Shown here: positions 35,074-46,105 of the stretch, one piece after another | Layout of the letters: each line of letters starts with the position of its first letter | How positions within the stretch are numbered: the first letter of the stretch is position 1 | Source: Streptomyces meridianus | GTDB taxonomy: Bacteria > Actinomycetota > Actinomycetes > Streptomycetales > Streptomycetaceae | NCBI RefSeq assembly: GCF_023703325.1 | Contig: NZ_JAMQGM010000002.1 | Coordinates: forward strand, 124,001 to 188,000 | Direction: 5' to 3' | DNA length: 64,000 nt | Position numbers and translations under genes: made by a program | Notes under the pieces: model-generated | Told to the model about the DNA's origin: nothing | Databases searched by the model: none | What the model saw: the letters and a program-made list of their open reading frames with translations, nothing else

Positions 35074-37206
35074 ATGGACCGACAGCATTCCTTCCCCCGC
35101 CGGCACGCCCGCACCCAGCGGTTCACCCTCGGCGCCCCGCGTGCCTTCGCGGTGTCACCCGACGGCGAGCGCGTGACGTTCCTGCGATCCCGTTCGGGCA
35201 CGGACCGCTCGCATCTGCTCTGGGTGCTCGACCTCACCACCGGCCGGGAACGCGTGGCCGCCGACCCGGCGGATCTCCTCGGCGGAGCGGCCGAGGAACT
35301 GTCGCCCGAGGAGCGTGCCCGGCGCGAACGCAGCCGCGAGGGCTCCGGCGGCATCGTCGGGTACGCGGTGGACGACGCGGTGGAACTCGCGGCGTTCGCG
35401 CTCTCCGGACGGCTCTTCCTCGCCGAGCTGCGCGCCGGCACCGCCCGCGAGATCCCGGTCCCCGGCCCCGTCGTGGACCCGCGCCCCTCGCCCGACGGCC
35501 GCCACGTCGCCTACGTCTCGGGCGGCGCCCTGCACGTCGTGGCCGTGGCCGGTACCGCCGGGGATGCGGCCGGGGAAAACGCCCTGGCGTCCCCCGAGAG
35601 CCCCGATGTCACCTACGGCCTGGCGGAGTTCGCCGCCGCCGAGGAGATGGACCGCTCCCGCGGCTTCTGGTGGTCGCCGGCCGGAGACGGGCTGCTCGCC
35701 GCACGGGTGGACGAGTCGCCGGTGCAGCGCTGGTGGATCGCCGACCCGGCCAACCCCGGACAGGAGCCGCAGGAGGTGGCCTATCCCGCCGCGGGAACGC
35801 CCAACGCGGACGTCACGCTGCTCCACCTCGGCCTGGACGGCACCCGGACCGTGGTGACGTGGGACCGCGAACGTCACCCGTACCTGGCCCGCGTCCACTG
35901 GTCGCCGGCCGGCCCGCCGCTGCTTCTCGTCCAGTCCCGCGACCAGCGCAGTGCGCAGTACCTCACCGTCGACACCGGCACCGGCTCCACCACGGTGCTC
36001 CGCACCGACGAGGACCCGGTCTGGCTCGAGCTCCAGCCCGGCGTGCCCGCCTGGACGCCCGACGGCCGGCTCGTGCGGATCTCGGACGAGAGCGGGGCAC
36101 GCCGGCTGCACGTCGGCGAACGTGCGCCGACCGGGCCGGAGCTGCACGTCCGCGGGGTGCTCGACATCTCGGACGACGGGATCCTGGTGGCCGCCTCGGC
36201 CGGCGAGACCGCGGCCGGTACGGAGATCGGCGAGGGGCACGTCCACCGGGTGACGGACGAGGCCGTCGAGCGGGTCTCGGAGGGGCCCGGCGTGCACACG
36301 GCGGTGCGCTCCGGCGCGGTCACCGTTCTGGTCTCCGCGTCGCTGGGCCGCGCGGGCACGACCGCACGGGTGCTCAGGGGCGGCGAACAGGTCGCCACCG
36401 TGGCGTCGTTCGCCGAGGACCCGCAGCTGACTGCCCGGGTGCGGTTCGCCGAGGCGGGCGAACGGCGGATTCCCTGTGCCGTCCTGCTGCCCACGGGGTA
36501 CCGGGAGGAGGACGGCCCGCTGCCGGTGCTGATGGACCCCTACGGGGGCCCGCACGGCAAGCGCGTCGTCGCCGCGCACAACGCCCACCTCACCTCGCAG
36601 TGGTTCGCCGACCAGGGGTTCGCGGTCGTGGTCGCGGACGGCCGCGGCACCCCGGGGCGCTCCCCCGCGTGGGAGAAGGCGATCGCCGGCGACCTGGCGG
36701 CCACGCTCGACGACCAGGTGGAGGCGCTGCACGCGCTGGCTGCGGACCACCCGCTCGATCTGGGCCGGGTCGCCATCCGCGGCTGGTCCTTCGGCGGCTA
36801 CCTGGCAGGGCTGGCCGCCCTGCGCCGGCCGGACGTGTTCCACGCGGCGGTGGTGGGCGCCCCGGTGACCGACTGGCACTTGTACGACACCCACTACACG
36901 GAGCGGTATCTCGGCCTGCCGCAGGACCGGCCGGCGGCGTACGCGGACAGCTCGCTGGTGACGGACGAGGGCCTGTCCCACGCGGCGGAAGGGTCCTGCC
37001 CGATGATGATCATCCATGGCCTGGCGGACGACAACGTGACCGCGGCGCACACCCTGCGGCTGTCGTCGGCGCTGCTCGCGGCGGGCCGGCCGCACGAGGT
37101 GCTGCCGCTGTCCGGGGTCACCCACATGACACCGCAGGAGCAGGTCGCGGAGAACCTGTTGCTGCTCCAGGTCGACTTCCTCCGGCGGTCGCTCGCCCGG
37201 GCCTGA
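35074..37206 (+). CDS. S9 family prolyl oligopeptidase/dipeptidyl-peptidase
   Basis: A 710-residue protein with an N-terminal beta-propeller (DPP IV-type, up to about 450) and a C-terminal alpha/beta-hydrolase domain. Catalytic residues: Ser572 in GWSFGGY, Asp652/653 in HGLADDN, His684 in GVTHMT. There is no signal peptide, so it is cytoplasmic and cleaves peptides after Pro or similar. It is next to two oligopeptide importers, so a role in using imported peptides is plausible. The ATG at 35074 was chosen because upstream sequence is non-coding. Confidence 0.9.
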   Translation: MDRQHSFPRRHARTQRFTLGAPRAFAVSPDGERVTFLRSRSGTDRSHLLWVLDLTTGRERVAADPADLLGGAAEELSPEERARRERSREGSGGIVGYAVDDAVELAAFALSGRLFLAELRAGTAREIPVPGPVVDPRPSPDGRHVAYVSGGALHVVAVAGTAGDAAGENALASPESPDVTYGLAEFAAAEEMDRSRGFWWSPAGDGLLAARVDESPVQRWWIADPANPGQEPQEVAYPAAGTPNADVTLLHLGLDGTRTVVTWDRERHPYLARVHWSPAGPPLLLVQSRDQRSAQYLTVDTGTGSTTVLRTDEDPVWLELQPGVPAWTPDGRLVRISDESGARRLHVGERAPTGPELHVRGVLDISDDGILVAASAGETAAGTEIGEGHVHRVTDEAVERVSEGPGVHTAVRSGAVTVLVSASLGRAGTTARVLRGGEQVATVASFAEDPQLTARVRFAEAGERRIPCAVLLPTGYREEDGPLPVLMDPYGGPHGKRVVAAHNAHLTSQWFADQGFAVVVADGRGTPGRSPAWEKAIAGDLAATLDDQVEALHALAADHPLDLGRVAIRGWSFGGYLAGLAALRRPDVFHAAVVGAPVTDWHLYDTHYTERYLGLPQDRPAAYADSSLVTDEGLSHAAEGSCPMMIIHGLADDNVTAAHTLRLSSALLAAGRPHEVLPLSGVTHMTPQEQVAENLLLLQVDFLRRSLARA

Positions 37207-37213
37207 CGGGCAT

Positions 37214-37243
37214 CCGTCCGGGGGCCGGGAGGCTCCCGGACGG
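37214..37243 (+). terminator. Terminator of the S9 peptidase gene
   Basis: CCGTCCGGG (37214-37222) pairs with CCCGGACGG (37235-37243), a 9-bp stem just after the stop codon. Confidence 0.75.
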
Positions 37244-37486
37244 TCCGCGCCGGCCTCGGTGTGCGCGAGGTCGTCGGGACGTCGTCCGAGGGCCGTACGC
37301 AGTTCAGAGGCGCGACTCCGGATATCGGAACGGACTCGGTTCAGCCGCATATGCGTAACCTGCTTTTGGGGTGTTTCACCCCCCTATGCCGCACCAGCTC
37401 TACGCGTGTCAAGCACGCAATGACCACGGTCTGCACACCGTTAGCTCAAGAAGCCGCGAGATGGCCGCAGGCGGGGCTTTTACCTC

Positions 37487-37515
37487 TTGACGCACGTTCA
37501 ATCGCTCGTCAGAGT
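37487..37515 (+). promoter_or_regulatory. Possible promoter of the BldK-type operon
   Basis: TTGACG (37487-37492) and CAGAGT (37510-37515) lie 17 bases apart; the -10 is poor. Predicted leader about 65 bases to the ATG at 37588. Confidence 0.35.
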
Positions 37516-37587
37516 TCCGCTCATCCAGCAGCGACGATCCGCTGCAGAGAGTGTCAAGTACTTTTCGCCTCGGGGGCAAGGAAACCC

Positions 37588-38619
37588 ATGACGAGTCCAA
37601 CCCAAGCTGCGGGCATATCTGCTGACTCAGCGGCGATTCCCGAGCCTCCCGCGGGGGGAGCCGTCAAGAAGGACGGGTCAGCCGAGGGACGCTCCCCCGG
37701 CCAGCTGATGTGGATCCGCTTCAAGCGCGACCGCACCGGCGTGATCAGCGCGTGCGTCGTCTTCTTCTTCTTCGCCGTCGGTCTGCTCGCACCGGTCATC
37801 TCGTGGCTCTACGGCAAGAACCCGTACACCACGTACGGACTGGAGACCCCCGGCCTGCTGGACGACTTCAACTTCCCGACCGGCGCCAACGGCGGCATCT
37901 CCGCCGACCACTGGTTCGGCATCGAGCCGCTCCTGGGCCGGGACGTCATGATGCAGCTGGTCTACGGCATCCGGACCTCGCTGCTGATCGGCCTGGCCGT
38001 GACGGCGGCGACCGTGCTCACCGCGATCGTCGTCGGTGTCACGGCCGGCTACATGGGCGGCAAGACCGACTACTGGCTCGGCCGCGTGATGGACTTCCTG
38101 CTGGCCTTCCCGAGCCAGCTGTTCTTCGTCGCCTTCATGCCGGTCGTGGTCGCGCTGTTCGTGAACCCCGAGGAGGAGACGCCCACCTACATCCGGGTCG
38201 TCGCCCTGTTCCTGGTGCTGTGGTTCCTCGGCTGGATGGGCCTCGGCCGCCTGCTGCGCGGCCAGACGCTCTCGCTCCGCGAGCGGGAGTTCGTCGAGGC
38301 CGCGAAGGTCTCGGGTGCCCCGCCGTGGCGGATCGTCCGCAAGGAGCTGCTGCCCAACCTGGTCACGCCGATCCTCGTGCAGGCGACCTACATGCTGCCG
38401 GCGGCGGTGACGTCCCAGGCCGGCCTGTCCTTCCTCGGCGTGGGCCTGCTGGAGCCGACCCCGGACTGGGGCCGGATGTTCGCCACGGCCGGAAGGGTCT
38501 ACGAGATGGACCCGACGTACATGTTCTTCCCGGGCGTGGCCATGGTGCTCTTCGTCGTCTGCTTCAACCTGTTCGGAGACTCGCTCCGCGACGCCTTCGA
38601 CCCGAAATCCGGACGTTGA
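37588..38619 (+). CDS. bldKA: Oligopeptide ABC transporter permease (DppC-like, BldKA-type)
   Basis: A 343-residue BPD permease with six membrane helices and the EAA loop (REFVEAAKVSGAPPWRIVRKE). It is gene 1 of a five-gene operon in the order permease, binding lipoprotein, permease, ATPase, ATPase, the same as bldKA-E of S. coelicolor, whose importer takes up an oligopeptide signal needed for aerial growth. The bldK assignment rests on order and family and is not proven. ATG at 37588 follows CAAGGAA. Confidence 0.75.
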   Translation: MTSPTQAAGISADSAAIPEPPAGGAVKKDGSAEGRSPGQLMWIRFKRDRTGVISACVVFFFFAVGLLAPVISWLYGKNPYTTYGLETPGLLDDFNFPTGANGGISADHWFGIEPLLGRDVMMQLVYGIRTSLLIGLAVTAATVLTAIVVGVTAGYMGGKTDYWLGRVMDFLLAFPSQLFFVAFMPVVVALFVNPEEETPTYIRVVALFLVLWFLGWMGLGRLLRGQTLSLREREFVEAAKVSGAPPWRIVRKELLPNLVTPILVQATYMLPAAVTSQAGLSFLGVGLLEPTPDWGRMFATAGRVYEMDPTYMFFPGVAMVLFVVCFNLFGDSLRDAFDPKSGR

Positions 38620-38722
38620 TCGTCCCTTCAGGGGGGTGGCTGCCACCCCGTACCCGGAGATCCCCCGGGCACATCCGGCAGCGAAGTTGGCAACCAACGA
38701 ACAGGCAGGTGCTATCAACGTC

Positions 38723-40519
38723 ATGAACATCGCCAAGAAGCGCAGAGCACGCGCGATAGTCGTCGCCCTGGCCGCGGGCTCGCTGGCCCTCACCGGGTGC
38801 AGCAGCGGCAGCAAGAACACCTCGGAAGGCTCCAACACCGACGCCGACGCCGCGAAGCAGCAGGCCGTCATCCCCCTCGGTGACGCCGCGGCCTCCCAGG
38901 GCCCGGCCGTCGAGGTCCCGGGCGCCAAGCCCGGCGGCACGATCCGCGTCTACCAGCGTGACAACTTCGACCACCTGGACCCGGCGCAGATCTACGTGAG
39001 CGACGAGGGTCTGCTGGCCACCCTCTACACGCGTCAGCTGACCACCTACAAGACCGACAAGAACGGCAAGAAGGTTCTCGTCGGCGACCTCGCCACGGAC
39101 TCCGGCACCGTCTCCGACGGCGGCAAGACCTGGAAGTTCACGCTCAAGGACGGCATCAAATTCGAGGACGGCAAGCCGATCACCTCGGCCGACATCCGCC
39201 ACTCCATCGAGCGCATGTACGCCAAGTTCATCACCGACGGTCCGACCTACGTGCAGCAGTGGCTGTCGGGCGGCGGCACCGAGTACCGCAAGGCTCTGCC
39301 GGACGGCCCCTACAAGGGCAAGCACCTGCCGGACTCCACCCTGGAGACCCCGGACGACAAGACGGTGGTCTTCCACTTCAAGGACCCGCAGCCCGACGCG
39401 CCGTTCGCGCTCGCCATGGCCGCCTACGGTGTCGTGCAGAAGTCGAAGGACACCAAGGAGAAGTACGACGCCGCGCCGCAGGCGACCGGCCCGTACAAGA
39501 TCGAGTCCTTCAAGCCCGGCAAGTCCATGAAGCTCGTCAAGAACGAGAACTGGGACGCGAAGACCGACCCGTTCCGTCACCAGTACGTCGACGGCTTCGA
39601 CATCACGTTCAACCACCAGGCCTCGGACTCCACCAAGCGCCTGATGGCCGACCACGGTGAGGCGAAGACCGCCCTCAGCTTCACCAACGCGGTCGACCCG
39701 CTCCAGACGCGGGAGGTCCTCCAGGACGCGGACGCGAGCAAGCGGGTCGTGAAGGGCTACCAGCCCTACGTGTGGCAGATGAACATGAACATGGACCGCA
39801 TCAAGGACAAGAAGATCCGCGACGCGATCACCTACGCGATGCCCAACAAGCAGATCCTGGGCCTCAACGGCGGTTCCTACGGCGGCGAGGTCGCCGGCGG
39901 TCTCATGGCCCCGACCCTTGCGGGCTACGAGAAGGGCTACGACCCGTACGGCAAGCTCAAGAAGCCGAACGGTGACCCGGAGAAGGCCAAGAAGCTTCTC
40001 AAGGAAGCCGGCAAGACGAACATGAAGATCGTCTACGCCTACGCCAACACCGAGGCCAACCAGAAGGTCAGCGTCGTCGTCGAGGACGCCCTGACCAAGG
40101 CCGGCTTCGACGTGCAGAAGAAGGAGGTCGACTCCGCCTCCTGGTACGCCCAGATGGGCAAGGTCAAGAACGGCTTCGACCTCTACATGACCGGCTGGGG
40201 CCAGGACTGGCCGTCCGCCTCCACCGTCATCCCGCCGTCCTACGACGGCACCCAGATCGCCGATGGTGCGTCGAACTACTCGCACATCAACGACGAGCAC
40301 GTGAACTCCGAGATCAAGCGCATCAGCAGGATCACGGACATCAAGGAGTCGACGAAGGAGTGGCAGAAGCTCCACCACTACATCGTCGAGAAGGTCAACC
40401 CGGCTGCCCCGGTCTACTACACGAAGCAGCTGCAGATCTACGGCTCGAAGATCGGTGGCGCTGAGTACAGCGACACGATCAACTACATCGACCCGACCCG
40501 TCTGTACGTCAAGAAGTAA
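38723..40519 (+). CDS. bldKB: Oligopeptide-binding lipoprotein (BldKB-type)
   Basis: A 598-residue SBP_bac_5 protein with a signal peptide and lipobox LALTGC, so it is anchored outside the membrane. It holds the typical GGTIRVYQRDNFDHLDPA, FTLKDGIKFEDGKP and RHSIERM segments. Role: captures oligopeptides and delivers them to the permease pair on either side of it. It is the second gene of the operon. A hairpin follows its stop (40540-40569), which may raise its level over that of the membrane parts. Confidence 0.78.
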   Translation: MNIAKKRRARAIVVALAAGSLALTGCSSGSKNTSEGSNTDADAAKQQAVIPLGDAAASQGPAVEVPGAKPGGTIRVYQRDNFDHLDPAQIYVSDEGLLATLYTRQLTTYKTDKNGKKVLVGDLATDSGTVSDGGKTWKFTLKDGIKFEDGKPITSADIRHSIERMYAKFITDGPTYVQQWLSGGGTEYRKALPDGPYKGKHLPDSTLETPDDKTVVFHFKDPQPDAPFALAMAAYGVVQKSKDTKEKYDAAPQATGPYKIESFKPGKSMKLVKNENWDAKTDPFRHQYVDGFDITFNHQASDSTKRLMADHGEAKTALSFTNAVDPLQTREVLQDADASKRVVKGYQPYVWQMNMNMDRIKDKKIRDAITYAMPNKQILGLNGGSYGGEVAGGLMAPTLAGYEKGYDPYGKLKKPNGDPEKAKKLLKEAGKTNMKIVYAYANTEANQKVSVVVEDALTKAGFDVQKKEVDSASWYAQMGKVKNGFDLYMTGWGQDWPSASTVIPPSYDGTQIADGASNYSHINDEHVNSEIKRISRITDIKESTKEWQKLHHYIVEKVNPAAPVYYTKQLQIYGSKIGGAEYSDTINYIDPTRLYVKK

Positions 40520-40539
40520 CCGCTCCAGGTGAGTCCCCA

Positions 40540-40569
40540 GGGGTGCGTGCCCGGCGGAGCACGCACCCC
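40540..40569 (+). terminator. Intra-operon attenuating hairpin after the binding protein
   Basis: GGGGTGCGTGC (40540-40550) pairs perfectly with GCACGCACCCC (40559-40569), loop of eight bases. It lies 20 bases past the bldKB stop and before bldKC. Such hairpins often reduce expression of downstream transport genes or protect the upstream message. Confidence 0.65.
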
Positions 40570-40630
40570 CAAGGGGCGTCCAGCTTCCCTCTGACCACAG
40601 CCGCCGCCGTCCTGAGAGCAGCGAACTGCC

Positions 40631-41608
40631 ATGCTTCAATTCTTTCTTCGCCGGACGCTCGGCGCCGCAGTGATCCTGATTCTGATCAGTGCGTTCACCT
40701 TCTTCCTGTTCTTCTCCATACCGCAGGACCCGGCCCTGCTCGCCTGCGGAAAGAACTGCACGCCCGACTCCTTGAAGATCATTCACGAGAACCTGGGCCT
40801 GGACAAACCGGTACCGGTCCAGTACCTGGAGTTCATGCGCGGCATCGTGATGGGTCGCGACTTCGCCGTCGGCCCCTGCCCCGCACCGTGCTTCGGCTAC
40901 TCGTTCGCGAACAACCAGCCGATCTTCGACACCATCCTGGACCGCTTCCCCACCACGGTCTCCCTGACCGTCGGCGGCGCGGCCGTGTTCCTGACGCTCG
41001 GCCTCGGCGCCGGCATGCTCGCCGCCTGGAAGCGCGGCTCGCTGATCGACAAGAGCTTCAGCTCCGCGTCGCTGGTCCTCAGCTCGATGCAGATCTACTT
41101 CCTCGGCCCGGTCGTCCTCGGCGCCCTGGTCTACAGCACCAACCTCATGGACTCGCCGAAGTACACGGCCTTCACCGAGAACCCGGCCGCCTGGTTCGTG
41201 GGCCTGCTCATCCCGTGGATGGTCATGGCCACCATCTTCACCGCGAACTACACCCGTATGTCGCGCTCCACGCTGATCGAGCAGCTCCAGGAGGAGCACG
41301 TCCGGACCGCCAAGGCCAAGGGCATGTCGGGCAAGACGGTGTTCTTCCGCTACGCCTGGCGCGGTTCGCTGATCCCGATCGTCACCATCTTCGGCATGGA
41401 CCTGGGATCGCTGTTCGGCGGGGCCATGATCACCGAGCAGACCTTCAGCCTCGCCGGCATCGGCCGCCTGGCGGTCGACTCGGTCATCAAGACCGACCTG
41501 CCCATGATCATGGGCGTCATGCTCTTCACCGCCACCATGATCCTTTTCTTCAACGTCATCGTGGATGCCGCGTACGCCTTCATCGACCCGCGCGTGCGCC
41601 TGTCCTAG
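40631..41608 (+). CDS. bldKC: Oligopeptide ABC transporter permease (DppB-like, BldKC-type)
   Basis: A 325-residue inner-membrane permease: N-terminal helix (MLQFFLRRTLGAAVILILIS), periplasmic loop with two CGKN/PCP cysteine groups, five further helices and the EAA motif EEHVRTAKAKGMSGKTV. It is the DppB/OppB partner of the DppC-like protein. The cysteine-rich loop (CGKNC, then CPAPC) is unusual. Confidence 0.8.
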   Translation: MLQFFLRRTLGAAVILILISAFTFFLFFSIPQDPALLACGKNCTPDSLKIIHENLGLDKPVPVQYLEFMRGIVMGRDFAVGPCPAPCFGYSFANNQPIFDTILDRFPTTVSLTVGGAAVFLTLGLGAGMLAAWKRGSLIDKSFSSASLVLSSMQIYFLGPVVLGALVYSTNLMDSPKYTAFTENPAAWFVGLLIPWMVMATIFTANYTRMSRSTLIEQLQEEHVRTAKAKGMSGKTVFFRYAWRGSLIPIVTIFGMDLGSLFGGAMITEQTFSLAGIGRLAVDSVIKTDLPMIMGVMLFTATMILFFNVIVDAAYAFIDPRVRLS

Positions 41609-41619
41609 GAGTTCGACCA

Positions 41620-42681
41620 GTGACCACACTCACCCAGACCGAGGGCACTCCGGCCCCCACCGGGGCCGATCCGTTCCTCTCGGTCCGAGACCTGTACGTG
41701 CGGTTCTCCACGGAGGACGGCATCGTCAAGGCGGTCGACGGACTCTCCTTCGACCTCGAGCGCGGCAAGACCCTCGGCATCGTGGGCGAATCCGGCTCCG
41801 GCAAGTCGGTGACCAACCTCTCCGTCCTCGGCCTGCACAACCCCCAGTCCACCGAGATCCGGGGCGAGATCGTCCTGGACGGCCAGGAACTGACCGGGGC
41901 GCCCGAGAAGACGCTCGAGGGCCTGCGCGGCAACAAGATGGCGATGATCTTCCAGGATCCGCTGACCGCGCTGTCGCCGTACTACACCGTGGGCCGGCAG
42001 ATCGCCGAACCGTTCATCAAGCACACCGGTGTCTCCCGGCGGGAGGGCCGCCTGCGCGCCATCGAGATGCTGACCAAGGTCGGCATCCCGCAGCCCAAGC
42101 TGCGCGTCGACGACTACCCGCACCAGTTCTCCGGTGGCATGCGCCAGCGCGCGATGATCGCGATGGCGCTGATCTGCAACCCGTCGCTGCTGATCGCGGA
42201 CGAACCGACGACCGCGCTCGACGTGACGGTCCAGGCCCAGATCCTCGACCTGCTCAAGGATCTCCAGCAGGAGTTCGGCTCGGCGATCATCTTCATCACC
42301 CACGACCTCGGCGTGATCGCCAACATGGCCGACGACATCCTGGTGATGTACGGGGGACGGGCGATCGAGCGCGGCTCCGTCAAGGAGATCCTCACGACGC
42401 CCCAGCACCCGTACACCTGGGGCCTGCTCAGCTCCATGCCGCGGCTCTCGTCCGACATCGACGTGCCGCTGCACCCGATCCCCGGCACTCCGCCGAGCCT
42501 GCTCAACCCGCCGTCCGGCTGCCCCTTCCACCCCCGGTGCGCGTTCACCGACAAGGTGGACGGGAACCGGTGCAGCGGCGAGCGCCCGGCGCTGCCGGCC
42601 GGGCGGTCGGCGGCCTGCCACCTCACGGCCGAGCAGAAGCAGTCCATCTTCATCGAGAGCATTCAGCCCCGGCTGGGCTGA
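41620..42681 (+). CDS. bldKD: Oligopeptide ABC transporter ATPase (DppD-like, BldKD-type)
   Basis: A 353-residue ABC ATPase: Walker A GESGSGKS, signature SGGMRQ, Walker B LLIADEP, then the C-terminal oligopeptide-transporter domain with a CPFHPRC motif that may hold an Fe-S cluster. The GTG at 41620 follows AGGAG. It starts 11 bases after bldKC. Confidence 0.82.
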   Translation: MTTLTQTEGTPAPTGADPFLSVRDLYVRFSTEDGIVKAVDGLSFDLERGKTLGIVGESGSGKSVTNLSVLGLHNPQSTEIRGEIVLDGQELTGAPEKTLEGLRGNKMAMIFQDPLTALSPYYTVGRQIAEPFIKHTGVSRREGRLRAIEMLTKVGIPQPKLRVDDYPHQFSGGMRQRAMIAMALICNPSLLIADEPTTALDVTVQAQILDLLKDLQQEFGSAIIFITHDLGVIANMADDILVMYGGRAIERGSVKEILTTPQHPYTWGLLSSMPRLSSDIDVPLHPIPGTPPSLLNPPSGCPFHPRCAFTDKVDGNRCSGERPALPAGRSAACHLTAEQKQSIFIESIQPRLG

Positions 42682-42702
42682 CCAGGCATCAGGGGCCACA
42701 CC

Positions 42703-43830
<1,128 letters not shown>

Positions 43831-43845
43831 TCCGGACACCGGCCG

Positions 43846-43907
43846 GTGCGCCGGGATCCGCGGCGCGCGATCGCCCCGAGCATCGCGCGCCGCGGGTCCC
43901 GGCGCAC
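43846..43907. terminator. Very long bidirectional terminator between two ABC operons
   Basis: GTGCGCCGGGATCCGCGGCG (43846-43865) plus CGCGAT extends a stem of 26 bp to 43907, with a single G-U pair (A/G) and a ten-base loop (43872-43881). It is the strongest hairpin in the window and serves both convergent operons. Confidence 0.93.
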
Positions 43908-43918
43908 TGCTGTCCGAG

Positions 43919-43949
43919 CCCGGGGCCCTCCGGGCCGGAGGGCCCCGGG
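43919..43949 (-). terminator. Second terminator hairpin, minus-strand operon
   Basis: CCCGGGGCCCTCC (43919-43931) and GGAGGGCCCCGGG (43937-43949) form a perfect 13-bp stem with a GGGCC loop, just downstream of the minus-strand ATPase gene (ends 43961). Confidence 0.85.
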
Positions 43950-43960
43950 TCAGGCACCGG

Positions 43961-45067
43961 TCACGGCACCGGGCCGGACGCCACCGGCACGACGTCCGGC
44001 CGCACCTCGGCGAAGTGACAGGCCGACGGGTGCGCGGCCGGCCCCTTCGCGGTCGCGAGCCCGGCCGGTACGGCCAGCAGCGGCACCTCCTGCGCACAGC
44101 GGTCCTGCGCCTTCCAGCAGCGGGTGCGGAAACGGCAGCCGGACGGCGGATCGGCCGGCGACGGGACGTCGCCCGCCAGCAGGATCCGCTCCCGGCCGTC
44201 CCGCGCTCCGGGATCGGGCACCGGGACCGCCGACAGCAGCGCCTGGGTGTACGGGTGGGTCGGGTGGTCGTAGATCTCCGTGTCCGTCCCGATCTCGGCG
44301 AAGCGGCCCAGGTACATCACGGCCACCCGGTCCGAGATGTGCCGCACCACGGACAGGTCGTGCGCGATGAAGACGTAGGAGAGCCCGAATTCGTCCTGCA
44401 GTTTCTCCAGCAGGTTGACCACCTGGGCCTGGACCGAGACGTCCAGCGCGGAGACCGGCTCGTCGCAGACGATGATCTCCGGGTTGAGGGCCAGTCCCCG
44501 GGCGATGCCGATGCGCTGCCGCTGGCCGCCGGAGAACTGGTGCGGATAGCGGTTGAGGTACTCCGGATTGAGCCCGACGACGTCCAGCAGCTCCTGCACC
44601 TTCCGGCGACGGCTGCCCTTCGGCGCCGCCTCGGGATGGATCTCGAACGGCTCCCCGATGATGTCGCCGACCGTCATCCGCGGATTCAGCGAGGTGTAGG
44701 GGTCCTGGAACACCATCTGGATGTTGCGGCGCACCGCCTTCAGGGCACGCCCCGACAACCGTGTGATGTCCTCGCCCTTGAACCGGATCCGACCCGCCGT
44801 GGGCCGCTCCAGGCTCACCAGCACCCGGGCCAGCGTCGACTTGCCGCAGCCGGACTCGCCGACGATGCCGAGGGTCTCGCCGCGATGCAGGTCGAAGGAA
44901 ACGGTGTCGACGGCCCGGACCGCCCCGATCTGCTTCCGGAACAGCACGCCCCGGGTCAGCGGGTACAGCCGGGCCAGGTCGCGCACCTCGAGCACCGGCT
45001 CGGCCGGCGACAGCGCTCCGCCCGGCAGCGGTTCGGGCGCGGGGAGGGTGCCGTCCCGCTCAGGCAT
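43961..45067 (-). CDS. Oligopeptide ABC transporter ATPase, DppF-like (second system)
   Basis: A 368-residue ABC ATPase with Walker A GESGCGKS, signature SGGQRQR, Walker B EIIVCDEP and a C-terminal [14 protein letters not shown] motif. It is the last gene of the second peptide importer and overlaps the DppD-like gene by eight bases. Confidence 0.9.
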   Translation of the reverse strand: MPERDGTLPAPEPLPGGALSPAEPVLEVRDLARLYPLTRGVLFRKQIGAVRAVDTVSFDLHRGETLGIVGESGCGKSTLARVLVSLERPTAGRIRFKGEDITRLSGRALKAVRRNIQMVFQDPYTSLNPRMTVGDIIGEPFEIHPEAAPKGSRRRKVQELLDVVGLNPEYLNRYPHQFSGGQRQRIGIARGLALNPEIIVCDEPVSALDVSVQAQVVNLLEKLQDEFGLSYVFIAHDLSVVRHISDRVAVMYLGRFAEIGTDTEIYDHPTHPYTQALLSAVPVPDPGARDGRERILLAGDVPSPADPPSGCRFRTRCWKAQDRCAQEVPLLAVPAGLATAKGPAAHPSACHFAEVRPDVVPVASGPVP

Positions 45068-46094
45068 GGAGTTCGTCCTTCCGGAAGTGGCAGGCGCTGG
45101 TGCGGCCGGGCAGCTCCCGGCCGTCCGCGCCGGTCAGCGGGGCCGGTTCCGGCCGGTCGGCGAGGCAGATGTCCCGCACCCGCGGACAGCGCGGGTGGAA
45201 GGGGCAGCCGGGCGGGATCGCCATGAGGTTGGGCGGCAGGCCCTTGACCGCGTAGAGCTCGTGTCCCTTGCGGTCCAGTCGCGGGATGGAGTCCAGCAGG
45301 CCCCGGGTGTAGGGGTGGGCGGGGTTCTTGTACAGGTCGTGCACCGGTGCCGTCTCCATGATCCGGCCGGCGTACATCACGGCGATCCGGTCGGCGACGT
45401 CCGCCACCACGCCCAGGTCGTGGGTGATGAGGACCAGGCCCATCCGGTACTCGCGCTGCAACTCCGCCAGCAGATCCATCACCTGGGCCTGGACCGTGAC
45501 GTCCAGCGCCGTCGTGGGCTCGTCCGCGATGATCAGATCGGGCTCCAGGGCCAGGGCCATCGCGATCATGATGCGTTGCCGCATGCCGCCGGAGAACTGG
45601 TGCGGGTAGTCGTTCACCCGGGTCCGGGCCGCCGGGATACGGACGCGTTCCATCAGCTCGACGGCCTTGGCGCGGGACTCCTTGCGGGAGCGCCCCTCGT
45701 GCACGCGGAACATCTCGGCCAGCTGGGCGCCGACGGTGAGCACCGGGTTCAGTGCGGAGAGGGCGTCCTGGAAGATCATCGCCATCCGGGCGCCGCGGAC
45801 CCGGCGCCGTTCCTCGGCTCCCGCCGTCAGCAGGTCGGCGCCGCGGAAGAGGACCTGCCCGCCGGTGACGAAGCCGGGCGGCGAGTCCAGGATGCCCATG
45901 ACCGCCTGTGCGGTGACCGACTTGCCGGACCCGGACTCGCCGAGGACCGCCAGGGTCTCCCCGGCGCCGACCGAGAAGGAGACCCGGTCGACGGCCTTGG
46001 CCACCCCGTCCCGGGTGCGGAACTCGACCTCCAGATCGCGGACTTCGAGCAGCGGGACGTCGGGCTCCGCGGGTGCGGGGGACATCGTGGCCAT
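45060..46094 (-). CDS. Oligopeptide ABC transporter ATPase, DppD-like (second system)
   Basis: A 344-residue ABC ATPase: Walker A GESGSGKS, signature SGGMRQR, Walker B LIIADEP, C-terminal CPFHPRC. The ATG at 46094 is eight bases after GAGGAGG; longer frames run into the permease gene. Partner of the DppF-like ATPase. Confidence 0.9.
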   Translation of the reverse strand: MATMSPAPAEPDVPLLEVRDLEVEFRTRDGVAKAVDRVSFSVGAGETLAVLGESGSGKSVTAQAVMGILDSPPGFVTGGQVLFRGADLLTAGAEERRRVRGARMAMIFQDALSALNPVLTVGAQLAEMFRVHEGRSRKESRAKAVELMERVRIPAARTRVNDYPHQFSGGMRQRIMIAMALALEPDLIIADEPTTALDVTVQAQVMDLLAELQREYRMGLVLITHDLGVVADVADRIAVMYAGRIMETAPVHDLYKNPAHPYTRGLLDSIPRLDRKGHELYAVKGLPPNLMAIPPGCPFHPRCPRVRDICLADRPEPAPLTGADGRELPGRTSACHFRKDELHA

Positions 46095-46105
46095 GGGATG
46101 CCTCC

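Larger units (their letters stand above)
37207..37587. other. Leader/promoter region of the BldK-type operon
   Basis: The 381-base spacer starts with the terminator 37214-37243 of the peptidase. It holds a small GGGGTG-TTT-CACCCC hairpin at 37368-37382, then a promoter candidate (37487-37515), and CAAGGAA before the ATG at 37588. The rest is AT-richer than the flanking genes. No further ORF stands out. Confidence 0.5.

Noticed and set aside
38564..41629. A 1021-codon open frame on the minus strand, opposite the BldK-type operon
   Set aside because: It is antisense to strongly conserved genes, has Val/Asp/Arg-rich composition typical of GC-rich shadow frames, and lacks a ribosome site.
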